From contig CAYQUC010000005.1 of the NCBI GenBank assembly GCA_964420605.1, positions 1 through 64,000 on the forward strand: DNA of 64,000 bases, given 5' to 3'. Shown here piece by piece: positions 53,193 to 63,359 of this stretch. This DNA comes from CAYQUC01 sp964420605 (GTDB taxonomy: Bacteria; Pseudomonadota; Gammaproteobacteria; UBA6429; Thiohalophilaceae). Position 1 is the stretch's first letter. Each line of letters begins with the position of its first letter. Below the pieces are notes generated by a model. The model searched no databases. It was not told where the DNA came from and saw nothing but the letters and a program-made list of their open reading frames with translations. The translations under genes and the position numbers were made by a program.

Positions 53193-53551
53193 GGCAACAA
53201 CATAAAACAGTAATTAACATTTTGATAATTATACATTGACCTTAGCTTAAAACTGAATATAAATTTTCGCAAATTATCCATCCTGTTAATTCTTATTTAA
53301 CAAAAACATTTAGTCTGTGTCTAAAAATTAACTTATAAAGTGAGGGAAAATAGACATAATAATCAATAACTTAAAAGACACTTAAATAAAATTAAAATTG
53401 AACTAATTTCTGATTTAAACCGTCATATAAATACTATAACATTCGAATATAAAAAGACTATAATAGTCTAGTACAGTAAAATTACTTATAAATTAACAAA
53501 TTAGCAAGCTTCCTTAGATCTTAAACGAGACAATACTTAAAATACTATTCA
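53193..53551. promoter_or_regulatory. 359-bp divergent spacer with a 15-bp dyad
   Basis: This stretch between htpX and the cyclase gene holds no open frame of note. At 53455-53469 AGACTAT and ATAGTCT flank a single A, forming a 15-bp dyad that contains a TATAAT-like core. It lies 83 bp upstream of the cyclase start and may be a promoter and operator of the cyclase operon. Confidence 0.35.
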
Positions 53552-55084
53552 ATGTCGAAACTATACAAAAAAAGCGTGACTCGTATTGCCTTAACACTAT
53601 CTAAAATCTCAAGCAGGCTCACAGCAATATTTGTTCCAAAACACGTACCAATTGCAGTTAAATTATCGTTAGTAATTACCTTACTAATTTCTGTTGGAAT
53701 GGTACTATTAGGCTCGGTGATTGTTTCAAATCAAACACAATTAGTTCATGATCAAATAAGTGATTTTGGTAAAGCCATTATCCAACAATTAGCCGAGTCT
53801 TCAAAAGAACTAGTATTGTCAGATGACCAATTGGGACTCATGGTTTTAGTGCGTAATCTGAATGCAATTGATAGTATTCTAGGCGTTGTTATCTATTCAG
53901 ACAGTGGCAAAATACTCGCCTCAACAGGCATTCTGCCCTACGATGATATTATCTCTTTGTATGGAAAATCCGATCAATTAAAAAATGCCAGCTATACAGC
54001 TGATTGGAACATTGAATCCAATGGTGCCACCCCGCAACCGGTTACCTCGTACATTGCGCCAATACGCTTTCAGGGAATAATTGCTGGGCATGTCGTTGTT
54101 AACTTTAGTAAAAATTATTTAACCAAATATTTAATGCATACTATTCGAGCCATAATTGCGGCAACAGTATTAATGATAATATTAGGAATTATTTCATCAT
54201 ATTATTTAGGTCGACGCCTATCTCGCCCCATTGATACATTTATTAAAGCCAGTAAAGCTATTGATAGCGGTGATTATAATTATAGAATCAAGGAAAGTAG
54301 AAATGATGAGCTAGGTCATCTAATTGGCGCTTTTAATACTATGGCCAACGGTCTACTCGAAAAAAATCAAGTAGAAAGCATTTTTTCTCGGTTTGTCTCA
54401 GCTAATGTCGCAAAACAAATAATGCAAAATCTAGATCACGTTACCCTTGGTGGTGAACATGTCAATGCATCGGTCATGTTTGCAGATATCGTTGGTTTTA
54501 CCAGCATGTCAGAAAAATTACCACCACAAGAAATTGCATCCTTATTAAATGAATATTTTACTTATATATCAATCGTTAGCAAAATATTCCATGGCACTAT
54601 CGATAAGTATATGGGTGATTGTGCCATGGTAGTTTTTGGCGTACCAATTAAAGATGAAGATCATAGTTTTAATGCAATTGCATGTGCGATCATGATTCAA
54701 AAATTAGTAAACCGCTTAAATGCACTTCGAATACGTAACGGACAATTCCCTGTGTACTTTCGAATTGGTGTTAACTCTGGCGATATGCTTGCCGGAAATA
54801 TGGGGGCACAAGAACGGATGCAATACACAGTTGTAGGCGAAGCAGTAAATTTAGCTTCTCGTTTACATACAACGGCTGAAAATGGACAAGTTGTTATCAG
54901 TGAATCCATGTATGATAAGGACGATATCCAATGGAAAGTCTCTGCAAGTAAGTGTCAAGAAATTAAACTACGTGGAATTTCAAAACCCGTAGTAACTTAT
55001 ATAGTCAATGATGTAGCCCGCACGTACCGGGATAAAATGGATGCACAAATAGAAGAATTATTAAGAGATAAAATTGTCGCATGA
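53552..55084 (+). CDS. membrane class III adenylate cyclase with HAMP domain
   Basis: This is a 510-aa protein. A membrane helix (about 33-55) and a second (about 196-218) enclose a periplasmic sensor domain of about 140 residues. A HAMP linker (about 220-272, RRLSRPIDTFIKASKAID) leads to the cyclase domain (about 295-480). Metal Asp312 (MFADIVGF) and Asp356 (KYMGDCAM), with Lys352 and Thr of YTVVGEAVN, point to ATP as substrate. The cyclase lacks the extra enterobacterial class I form. The gene overlaps the next by 4 bp (ATGA), so cyclase and lipoprotein are probably made together. The ligand of the sensor is unknown. Confidence 0.92.
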   Translation: MSKLYKKSVTRIALTLSKISSRLTAIFVPKHVPIAVKLSLVITLLISVGMVLLGSVIVSNQTQLVHDQISDFGKAIIQQLAESSKELVLSDDQLGLMVLVRNLNAIDSILGVVIYSDSGKILASTGILPYDDIISLYGKSDQLKNASYTADWNIESNGATPQPVTSYIAPIRFQGIIAGHVVVNFSKNYLTKYLMHTIRAIIAATVLMIILGIISSYYLGRRLSRPIDTFIKASKAIDSGDYNYRIKESRNDELGHLIGAFNTMANGLLEKNQVESIFSRFVSANVAKQIMQNLDHVTLGGEHVNASVMFADIVGFTSMSEKLPPQEIASLLNEYFTYISIVSKIFHGTIDKYMGDCAMVVFGVPIKDEDHSFNAIACAIMIQKLVNRLNALRIRNGQFPVYFRIGVNSGDMLAGNMGAQERMQYTVVGEAVNLASRLHTTAENGQVVISESMYDKDDIQWKVSASKCQEIKLRGISKPVVTYIVNDVARTYRDKMDAQIEELLRDKIVA

Positions 55085-56154
55085 TGTTCAAAAGATGTAT
55101 CTTATTAATAATAATTTTATTACAAATTTCTTTTTCAGGTTGTGCCTATATCAATGCTCAACGTGATGACGTTAACAGCTTAATCACAAAATGGCTTTCT
55201 GAACAAGAATACGATAAAGCCAAAAATACTCTTAAACAAGTAAAAACAAGCCATCCTCAATATTCAAAGTTGATGCGGCGAAAAAAAGAAATTTTTGAAA
55301 AATCAAATGCCTTCGTAGCAACAACAATCAAACAAGCTCACTTTTTTATAAAAGAAAACAAATGGGAAGATGCCTATACAGTGTATAGTTTTGCTCTAGG
55401 CCGAGTATCCAACAATAAAAGTTTGAATTTTTCTTATAAATCTTATCTTTCAAAAAGAAAGAAATACATTAATAATCTAAAGTACATATTGCTTATTAAT
55501 AATGCAAATCGTTTAATAAAAGATATCCCGGTACAACAAAAAATTGCTTTAGCTATAAAAGAAACCTCAACAGAACAAAATAAATTTGAAAATTTACAAT
55601 CTCAAGCAACGTCAACGATACAGTTGCTTATTGAGTGTTCAAGTGTTTCATTAAAATCGAAAAAAAATAAACGAGCCAAGAATTGTCTTCAACTCGCCAT
55701 TAAACTAGGTCCATCTGAAGAATTTAATAAAAAAATAAAACAAAATCAAGCTAAAATCAGCAAACTTTCAGCAAAAAAGAAACGGCGTATAAAAAAAGCC
55801 GAATCCAATACTCTGTCAAAAAATATAAAAGAATATAAAGCCGCATTTGAAAAAAATGATTTAATAACAGCGAATAAAATATTAAGTCAGCTATTAACTC
55901 AAAATAAAAACAATTATGAACTTACAAAACTAAAATCTATTCTTGACGACGCTATTAATAAAAAGCTGAAAACAGGAATCGAAACAGGCCGAATTCTATA
56001 TAGCCGAGGAAATATAAAACTGGCGTTGGACAAATGGCGACGACTAATGAAATTAGATCCAGAGAATACTGAACTAAAATCGCATATTAGCCGTGCTGAA
56101 CGGGTATTACGTAAGTTAAGAACATTAACTAACAAAGATTATACGATAAAATAG
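55081..56154 (+). CDS. TPR-like lipoprotein coupled to the adenylate cyclase
   Basis: This is a 357-aa protein starting with a lipoprotein signal (hydrophobic 7-18, lipobox SFSGC near 17-21). The rest is Lys/Asn-rich and helical, with repeat-like pairs (WLSEQEYDKAKNTLKQV, ENKWEDAYTVYSFAL, SRGNIKLALDKWRRL) typical of TPR or Sel1-type solenoids. The Lys content near 225-245 is extreme (KKKRRIKKAES). The start codon overlaps the cyclase stop. It may be an outer-membrane-anchored scaffold or ligand sensor for the cyclase, which is inferred only from coupling. I do not recognise a named family. Confidence 0.8.
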   Translation: MMFKRCILLIIILLQISFSGCAYINAQRDDVNSLITKWLSEQEYDKAKNTLKQVKTSHPQYSKLMRRKKEIFEKSNAFVATTIKQAHFFIKENKWEDAYTVYSFALGRVSNNKSLNFSYKSYLSKRKKYINNLKYILLINNANRLIKDIPVQQKIALAIKETSTEQNKFENLQSQATSTIQLLIECSSVSLKSKKNKRAKNCLQLAIKLGPSEEFNKKIKQNQAKISKLSAKKKRRIKKAESNTLSKNIKEYKAAFEKNDLITANKILSQLLTQNKNNYELTKLKSILDDAINKKLKTGIETGRILYSRGNIKLALDKWRRLMKLDPENTELKSHISRAERVLRKLRTLTNKDYTIK

Positions 56155-56163
56155 CTGAAAACC

Positions 56164-58431
56164 TTACTCTTCTTCGTCTTCGACAATATCTTCAACTTTT
56201 AAACGCTGAACAGTTCTAAAACCACGAGGAAGTTTTAAACCACGCTTACCACTTTCGCTTTCATAGGGTGCCATATCATCTTGTGTAAAGACAGTTTTAC
56301 GCGTTCCCGTATCAATTACCAAACTATCTTCGTCACTGACTAAAGTCACGGCCACCATAGACTCAGTTCCAGTTTTAGCTTTAGCCGTCGGTATATTGAT
56401 GGATTTGAGTCCTTTACCTTTAGACATAATTGGTAATTCATCAAGAGAATGGATCAACATATGTCCATCATTTGACACTGCCACTACCCATTGATTTTCG
56501 TAATCAGTAACAGCTACAGGTGGTAACATTTTCGCACCAGTAGGGACTTTTACAATGCCCTTACCTTTTTTATTTTTTGTTAAACAGTCTTCAATGGTTA
56601 CAACTAAACCGTAACCAAACGTTGTCGCCAATAAATACTGTTTTGATGGTGGGCCACTCATAACACCACAAAATTGAGCACCAGATGGAGGAGTTAAACG
56701 CCCTGTTAAAGGTTCTCCAAGACCGCGTCCTGATGGTAAAGTATGAATAGGTATACCGTAAGTTCTACCAGTAGAGTCAATGAATACAACTATCTGGTTG
56801 GTTTTCGACTGAGTACTATCCAAATACGAATCGCCTGACTTAAAGTTCACTTCTTCAGGAATTAATTCATGCCCTTTGGCACTACGCGCTAATCCATTGA
56901 CAGATAATATTACTGTTACGGGTTCTGAATTGATCAGATCCGTTTCATCAATCATCGATGCTGATTCACGAACTTTAATAGGAGAACGACGCTTATCACC
57001 ATGGTTTTGAATGATATCGGTTAATTCTTGTTTGATTAAAGCGGTTAATTTTGCTTTTGAACCAAGAATACTTGTTAACTCATCACGCTCAGCTTTTAAT
57101 TCTTTTTGTTCTTTACGAATTATAATTTCTTCAAGTTTGGCTAAATGGCGTAATTTTAAATCCAAAATTGCATCAGCCTGGATATCACTGAGCTTGAATT
57201 CTTTCATTAATTCTTGTTTAGGTTTCTCTTTAGTACGAATTATATGAATCACTTCATCAATATTTAAAAAGCATTTCATTAAACCAGCTAAGATATGCAA
57301 ACGTTTTTCGACTTTATCGAGGCGATATTCTAATCGTTTGCGGACGGTATCTTTACGATATACCAACCACTGTGTTAACAGTTCCAGTAAATTGCGCACA
57401 CCCGGCTTACCGTTTAATCCAATCACATTCATATTAACGCGATAGGTTCGTTCTAAGTCAGTTGAAGCAAATAGATGGGACATCAATTCTTCAACATTAA
57501 CATCCTTTGACTTAGTCATTATAACTAAACGCGTTGGATTTTCATGATCAGACTCATCGCGTAAATCAACGACCAACGGTAATTTTTTAGCTGTCATCTG
57601 AGCTGCAATTTGTTCTAACACTTTAGATGGTGAAGCTTGGTGCGGCAATGCCGTTACAATGATATTGTCTTTTTCCATTTCATATAATGCCCGCATTCGA
57701 ATCGAACCACGGCCAGTTTTATACATTTGTTTAATTTCTTTGTTGGGCGTAATAATTTCAGCATCTGTTGGATAATCGGGCCCTTTAACAATCTTAAAAA
57801 GATCCGTTAACGTTGCATCAGGTTGTTTTAGTAGTAATAAGCAACCATTTATAATCTCAGTTAAATTGTGTGGTGGTATATCTGTGGCCATACCAACAGC
57901 AATACCCGTAGTGCCATTTAATATAATATGTGGTATTCGAGCAGGTAATAATACTGGCTCATCAAGAGAACCATCAAAATTAGGCATCCAGTCAACTGTG
58001 CCCTGACCCAATTCTGATAATAATAAGTCAGCTATAGGAGACAGGCGAGATTCAGTATAACGCATCGCAGCAAAGGACTTAGGTTCATCTGGTGAGCCCC
58101 AATTTCCTTGCCCTTCCAATAATGGATAGCGATAAGAAAATGGCTGAGCCATTAGTACCATGGCCTCATAACAAGCACTATCACCATGAGGATGAAATTT
58201 ACCGAGTACATCCCCCACGGTACGAGCCGATTTTTTAAATTTAGCGCCGGCTTTCAAACCTAATTCAGACATCGCATAAATAATTCGACGTTGAACTGGT
58301 TTTAGGCCGTCCCCTAAGTGGGGTAACGCACGGTCTAAAATAACATACATAGAATAATCAAGATAAGATTTTTCAGTAAAATCTTTTATTGGCATTAATT
58401 CTATATTGTCGTCGATTGTAATCTTGCCCAT
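56164..58431 (-). CDS. parC: topoisomerase IV subunit A
   Basis: This is a 755-aa DNA cleavage subunit of topoisomerase IV that decatenates chromosomes. The catalytic Tyr is Tyr125 in MRYTESRLS. The quinolone region HPHGDSACYEAM has the wild-type Ser85 and Glu89. The length (E. coli ParC 752) and a weak C-terminal pinwheel with GRG-type motif LPSGRGLGEPLTG separate it from GyrA. A 174-aa exported-protein gene lies between it and parE. Confidence 0.96.
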   Translation of the reverse strand: MGKITIDDNIELMPIKDFTEKSYLDYSMYVILDRALPHLGDGLKPVQRRIIYAMSELGLKAGAKFKKSARTVGDVLGKFHPHGDSACYEAMVLMAQPFSYRYPLLEGQGNWGSPDEPKSFAAMRYTESRLSPIADLLLSELGQGTVDWMPNFDGSLDEPVLLPARIPHIILNGTTGIAVGMATDIPPHNLTEIINGCLLLLKQPDATLTDLFKIVKGPDYPTDAEIITPNKEIKQMYKTGRGSIRMRALYEMEKDNIIVTALPHQASPSKVLEQIAAQMTAKKLPLVVDLRDESDHENPTRLVIMTKSKDVNVEELMSHLFASTDLERTYRVNMNVIGLNGKPGVRNLLELLTQWLVYRKDTVRKRLEYRLDKVEKRLHILAGLMKCFLNIDEVIHIIRTKEKPKQELMKEFKLSDIQADAILDLKLRHLAKLEEIIIRKEQKELKAERDELTSILGSKAKLTALIKQELTDIIQNHGDKRRSPIKVRESASMIDETDLINSEPVTVILSVNGLARSAKGHELIPEEVNFKSGDSYLDSTQSKTNQIVVFIDSTGRTYGIPIHTLPSGRGLGEPLTGRLTPPSGAQFCGVMSGPPSKQYLLATTFGYGLVVTIEDCLTKNKKGKGIVKVPTGAKMLPPVAVTDYENQWVVAVSNDGHMLIHSLDELPIMSKGKGLKSINIPTAKAKTGTESMVAVTLVSDEDSLVIDTGTRKTVFTQDDMAPYESESGKRGLKLPRGFRTVQRLKVEDIVEDEEE

Positions 58432-58466
58432 GCTGTTTTTTCTCTTCTAATTTTATTCGTTTAACT

Positions 58467-58991
58467 TTAATTATTACTTTTAGCGCTATCTTTACTATTT
58501 TTTAGTGATGACGATTGCTGCTGACTACCGTATATCTCTTCTAACCCATTTAACGCTTCAGATACACTAAAATGCCAAGCCCAAGCTGTACCAACACCAT
58601 CACCTTCACGCCAGTACTGATATGCTTTTGAAAACTCTGGAAGCCGTATTTTTGTATTTAAAACTTTTATCACACTCTGCTGTAAAGCAGATTTCAAAAA
58701 AGCCATATGAGGCACCGATGTTCTAAATCCTTGCGCCACAGATGGATCCTTCAACCTTATATCTTCCAGTCTAATATGTACCACGACTGCATTTTCAAAG
58801 TAATCAACTTTTAAAATGGTTAAAGTTGATTTCTGTTCATCTTGCCTTGCCTGATAACTCCAAACTTGACCGGCAACAAATTCATTCTGCTGTTGTCCAT
58901 CTAATTGATAGTCAGCTACATATGCAAATGAAATATTGGCATAAACAACAAATAACAAAAACAGAATTATAGTATTCCTAAATTTACACAC
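58467..58991 (-). CDS. exported protein of unknown function between parE and parC
   Basis: This is a 174-aa protein with a signal peptide (about 1-23, cut after SFA). The mature part contains FVAGQVWSYQARQDEQKSTL, a block found in uncharacterised small periplasmic proteins of many proteobacteria, then beta-strands (AVVVHIRLEDIRL) and a helical end. The tail is Ser/Lys/Asn-rich. No cysteine pair or catalytic motif is visible. It follows parE by 102 bp and precedes parC by 35 bp on the same strand. Confidence 0.75.
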   Translation of the reverse strand: MCKFRNTIILFLLFVVYANISFAYVADYQLDGQQQNEFVAGQVWSYQARQDEQKSTLTILKVDYFENAVVVHIRLEDIRLKDPSVAQGFRTSVPHMAFLKSALQQSVIKVLNTKIRLPEFSKAYQYWREGDGVGTAWAWHFSVSEALNGLEEIYGSQQQSSSLKNSKDSAKSNN

Positions 58992-59093
58992 TTTCCTACC
59001 CCCAGTTATTTTTTGTTAATTTTAATTAAAATGCATAATTAAACTTAACATCACTTGTTATGGGGGGGATTATAAAATAGTTGTTACAAATTA

Positions 59094-60980
59094 TTACAAA
59101 TCGGCTAAATCACCTTTAGATTCAAGCCACGCTTTTCGATCAGATGCACGTTTTTTAGCTAATAAAAGATCCATCATTTGATGACTGCCATCTCCAGGCT
59201 CACATGTTAAACGAACCAAACGACGCGTATCTGGATCCATCGTTGTAATACGTAACTGCATGGGATTCATTTCACCCAAGCCTTTAAATCGAGTAATTAA
59301 CACTTTACCCTTTTTCTTTTCAGCAGCAATACGATCTAAAATTCCCTGCTGCTCAGAATTATCTAATGCATAATACGTCTCTTTGCCAACATCGATACGA
59401 TACAATGGTGGCATAGCAACATAAATGTGACCAGCTAATACTAAATCTGGAAAATGTCGTAAAAATAATGCGCACAACAATGTCGCAATGTGAGCACCAT
59501 CCGAGTCAGCATCAGCTAAAATAACAATTTTACCATAGCGTAAGCCTTTTAACTTATCCGATCCCGGATCAACGCCTATTGCCACAGAAATATCATGAAC
59601 TTCCTGAGAGCCAAGTACTTGAGATGAATCAACCTCCCAAGTATTTAAAATTTTACCTCGAAGTGGCATTACAGCCTGAAATATACGATCTCGTGCTTGT
59701 TTTGTTGAACCGCCAGCAGAATCCCCTTCGACTAAAAATAGTTCTCCTAGCTCGACATCCTGTGACGAACAATCGGATAATTTCCCCGGTAATGCAGGGC
59801 CCTGCATGACCTTCTTACGGATAACTTTTTTACCTGCTCGCATCCGTGATTGAGCACTACTAATCGCTAACTCAGCAATTTGCTCACCAAATTCTACATG
59901 TTGATTTAGCCAAATACTAAAAGAATCTTTTAACACACCGGATACAAAGGTTGCACATTCCCTAGATGACAAACGTTCCTTAGTTTGACCTGAAAATTGT
60001 GGCTCTAATAGTTTCACTGATAATACAAAACTAACTTTATCCCAAACATCCTCAGGCGCAAGTTTTACTCCGCGAGGTAATAAATTTCGTAAATCACAAA
60101 AATCACGAATAGCTTCAGTTAATCCAGTTCGTAAGCCGTTGACATGAGTTCCACCTTGAGTTGTCGGTATTAAATTGACATAACTTTCATTAACAACTTC
60201 TCCCCCTTCAGGGACCCAAACTAAAGCCCAACTGACCGCCTCTTCATTGCCAGTCATCGAGCCTGTAAAGCCATCATCAGGTAGAACTGCGATATCCCCT
60301 AAAGTGCTTAACAAGTAATCACTCAAACCATCCTGATAAAACCACTCTTGAGTTTCGTCTTTATTCTCATCGTAAAAACGCACTCGTAATCCTGGGCACA
60401 AGACCGCTTTAGCTTGAAGGACATGTTTTAACCGTGACACCGAAAATTTAACAGTATCAAAATATTTCTTTTCAGGCCAAAATCGAAGGCGGGTTCCCGT
60501 TTCACGCTTTTCAGCCTTTCCAATTTTTTTAAGTGCCTTACTTCGATCGCCGTGAGCAAAAGACATTGTATATTCTGCGCCATCACGTTTAATATAAACA
60601 TCAACTTTCTTTGATAAAGCATTAACGACAGAAACACCAACACCGTGTAAACCACCCGAAAATTGATAGTTTTTATTCGAAAACTTACCACCGGCATGTA
60701 GCCTAGTCATGATCACTTCAACACCTGGAATTTTTTCACCTTGGTGTTTATCAACAGGCATACCGCGCCCATTGTCTTCTACTTGTAGAGAACCGTCTTT
60801 AAATAACGACACGGTAATCTCATTAGCATGACCTGCAACAGCTTCATCGACACTATTATCCAACACCTCTTGAGCCAGATGATTTGGTCGTTCTGTTTGA
60901 GTGTACATCCCTGGACGTTTCTTTACGGGATCTAAGCCGGTTAAGACTTCAATTGCGTCAGCATTATAACTGGTAGCCAT
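59094..60980 (-). CDS. parE: topoisomerase IV subunit B
   Basis: This is a 628-aa ATPase subunit of topoisomerase IV. The GHKL motifs are VLDNSVDEAVAGHA, VEDNGRGMPVD and GGLHGVGVSVVNALS. The TOPRIM region holds LVEGDSAGGSTKQARDR and DADSDGAHI. RLTCEPGDGSHQMMDLLL is the ParE-type end; the length (E. coli ParE 630) is much shorter than GyrB (804). A perfect family N-terminus (MATSYNADAIEVLTGLDPV) supports the chosen ATG. Confidence 0.96.
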   Translation of the reverse strand: MATSYNADAIEVLTGLDPVKKRPGMYTQTERPNHLAQEVLDNSVDEAVAGHANEITVSLFKDGSLQVEDNGRGMPVDKHQGEKIPGVEVIMTRLHAGGKFSNKNYQFSGGLHGVGVSVVNALSKKVDVYIKRDGAEYTMSFAHGDRSKALKKIGKAEKRETGTRLRFWPEKKYFDTVKFSVSRLKHVLQAKAVLCPGLRVRFYDENKDETQEWFYQDGLSDYLLSTLGDIAVLPDDGFTGSMTGNEEAVSWALVWVPEGGEVVNESYVNLIPTTQGGTHVNGLRTGLTEAIRDFCDLRNLLPRGVKLAPEDVWDKVSFVLSVKLLEPQFSGQTKERLSSRECATFVSGVLKDSFSIWLNQHVEFGEQIAELAISSAQSRMRAGKKVIRKKVMQGPALPGKLSDCSSQDVELGELFLVEGDSAGGSTKQARDRIFQAVMPLRGKILNTWEVDSSQVLGSQEVHDISVAIGVDPGSDKLKGLRYGKIVILADADSDGAHIATLLCALFLRHFPDLVLAGHIYVAMPPLYRIDVGKETYYALDNSEQQGILDRIAAEKKKGKVLITRFKGLGEMNPMQLRITTMDPDTRRLVRLTCEPGDGSHQMMDLLLAKKRASDRKAWLESKGDLADL

Positions 60981-61301
60981 ATTTGATAAAATTCTTCTAA
61001 CTGTAAGATTTATAAAAAGCGCTTATTCGCACCCATGTTTAACTGCTATTTTAGCGAAATTATTTCACTATGTTTATACTTATGTCGATAAATTTAAATA
61101 CTAATTTATCGATTATAAAGGTTTAACCGGCTAAATTACTTTAAATAGCAAATAAATTCAATAAGATATCTGAAACAATTAACTATTTTGATTTAATTTA
61201 GACGCTTTAATGGGGGCTATATTAGATTATTATTCAGAAATTATCTGAGAAAATACCAAGAAAATGATAAATAGGAGGCATTTATTAACTAAATACTCAA
61301 T
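60981..61301. other. 321-bp spacer between the chemoreceptor gene and parE
   Basis: There is no open frame of note. At 61085-61112 a 10-bp inverted repeat (TCGATAAATT / AATTTATCGA) with an 8-nt loop probably ends the chemoreceptor transcript. The parE promoter should lie between it and 60981, but I see no clear consensus. An AGGAGGC near 61273 has no start codon behind it. Confidence 0.4.
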
Positions 61302-63347
61302 TTATACTTTAAATCGAGCAACCAAACTCTGCAAACGGCTCGACAAGGTCGCTAATTCACTACTAGCCGAAGCCAATTGCTCTGCGCCAGTCGCGGTTTG
61401 AGTCGAAACATTCGTAATATTAACAATATTAATGTTTATTTCTTCAGCTACACAACCCTGTTGTTTCGCTGCTTCAGCTATCTGGCTATTCATATGGTTA
61501 ATTTCGGTTACGGCAGTGGCGATACTGTGCAAGGCGGAGCCAGCCTTTGATGCTTGCTCGGCAGTATCACGGGCTTTTTTACGACTCAATTCCATCGCTT
61601 CAACCGCATTCTGGGTGCCTGATTGCAAACTTTCGATCACGTTCTGAATTTCTTTAGTTGACTCTTGAGTACGGCTAGCTAACGTCCTAACCTCATCCGC
61701 AACAACTGCAAAACCGCGACCCTGCTCTCCCGCTCGAGCTGCCTCAATCGCAGCATTAAGCGCCAACAGATTGGTTTGTTCTGCAATGCCTTGAATCACT
61801 GACAATACTGAGCCAATACTTTCACTGTCTTGCTCAACTTTATTAATCACTTGAGAAGCTCGTTCAACTTCGGTCACTAATTCCGAAATCGAATCAATGG
61901 TGTCACTCACAATAGCATTACCTTCGATTGTCTTTTCATCGGCTTGTGTCGCAGCACTAGCTGCATAATTTGCGTTATTTGATACTTCTTGAACAGTTGA
62001 TGTCATTTCTGTCATTGCAGTAGCAACCAGATCAGTTTCATATTGCTGCTTCTTTGTTCCATCCCGAGTATCATTCGTTATCAATGACATCTGCTCCGCT
62101 GCCGAGGCCAATTGAGCTAATGAACCCGATATCTCGTTTATTGTTTCTTGTACTTTCGCTACAAAATGATTAAATCCATACCCTAGTTCTGAAATTTCAT
62201 CTTTCCCATTAGCCTGTAATCGGCTAGTGAGATCACCATCACCTTCCGCTATTTCATGCATTGCATAAACCGCATTGTTCAATGGTTTTGTTATCATAAA
62301 ACTAATAACCCAAGCAGCGCATAGTGCGATTAATATTCCGACTAGTAACATTCCAATAACGATAACAATTGTTTCTTCAACATCTACTAATAAATTTTTA
62401 CTTGTAACTTCAGTTGATTTTTTTTGTTCCGTGACAAGTAAGTTTAGCTCCTGACTAATTAATTGTAACAATGGCCCTACCTCAGTACGTAAAATGTAGG
62501 CATCTTGCCGCCATTGATCGCCTTTACTTAATTTTTTAATATATTCAAATCGAGTGTTAACAGTAATAAATAAATCTGAAAACTGAGAAATTGAGTCATC
62601 TTGATCAAAAGTCAAAATATCTGCTTTAGACTGAATTTTTTCGATAAATTGTTTCGTGCTATCACTATACAATTTTATTTCATCTAGTGAATTATCTCCT
62701 TGAAAAGCCAAAAATGCTCGTATACCGTTCATGGTACGTGACCAAAAATAACGTAAACTATTAAAGTCATTTAATAACTGTTTACGCTCATCAGATGACT
62801 CTTCCTCATCCTCTGATAATATCGCTTGTGTAACTAATTGCAGCATTTGTTGACTCACCGGGTTTATTTCCTTTGCTGCATATGACATTCCGGGAATATT
62901 TAATCCTACATCCTTAGCATAACTAAATAATATTGTATGATAGCCATCGTATTTTACGAGTATTTTTTCAATACTAGCCACCCGCTCAACAAGTTTTTTA
63001 TTATTTTTAACTAATTTTAGTTTCTTTATTATTTCAATTTCTTTTTTTGCATCACTAATATTCTTTGAATATACAACTTTATATTCATCTTCTTTACTAA
63101 CTAAATAAAACCCTAACGCCTGTCCTGAGCGTTCAATTTTTTCTAATAAAATCATCGAATGAAAAGCCATAGGTTGGCTTGAATTAACAACATAGGACAC
63201 ACTGATTTTAGTTTTAATTAAACTACTAATCGCACTCAAAGCCACAACGCATAAAATTACAGTCATTAATATAAATCCGAACCAAATTTTAGTCCTAATT
63301 TTAAAACGACCACTAAGAGATACAAATTTATTGGTTAACATAGACAT
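61302..63347 (-). CDS. methyl-accepting chemotaxis protein
   Basis: This is a 681-aa transmembrane chemoreceptor. TM1 (about 20-42) and TM2 (about 333-357) flank a large, mostly helical periplasmic sensor of about 290 residues, long enough for a double four-helix bundle. A HAMP domain (about 358-410, with EIAEGDGDLTSRLQ) leads to the signalling domain. The hairpin tip reads EQTNLLALNAAIEAARAGEQ, followed by GFAVVADEVRTLA. No C-terminal CheR-binding pentapeptide is present (ends LQSLVARFKV). It lies 12 bp from a second receptor gene with a closely similar signalling domain. Confidence 0.94.
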   Translation of the reverse strand: MSMLTNKFVSLSGRFKIRTKIWFGFILMTVILCVVALSAISSLIKTKISVSYVVNSSQPMAFHSMILLEKIERSGQALGFYLVSKEDEYKVVYSKNISDAKKEIEIIKKLKLVKNNKKLVERVASIEKILVKYDGYHTILFSYAKDVGLNIPGMSYAAKEINPVSQQMLQLVTQAILSEDEEESSDERKQLLNDFNSLRYFWSRTMNGIRAFLAFQGDNSLDEIKLYSDSTKQFIEKIQSKADILTFDQDDSISQFSDLFITVNTRFEYIKKLSKGDQWRQDAYILRTEVGPLLQLISQELNLLVTEQKKSTEVTSKNLLVDVEETIVIVIGMLLVGILIALCAAWVISFMITKPLNNAVYAMHEIAEGDGDLTSRLQANGKDEISELGYGFNHFVAKVQETINEISGSLAQLASAAEQMSLITNDTRDGTKKQQYETDLVATAMTEMTSTVQEVSNNANYAASAATQADEKTIEGNAIVSDTIDSISELVTEVERASQVINKVEQDSESIGSVLSVIQGIAEQTNLLALNAAIEAARAGEQGRGFAVVADEVRTLASRTQESTKEIQNVIESLQSGTQNAVEAMELSRKKARDTAEQASKAGSALHSIATAVTEINHMNSQIAEAAKQQGCVAEEININIVNITNVSTQTATGAEQLASASSELATLSSRLQSLVARFKV

Positions 63348-63359
63348 AGTGTTTACATA

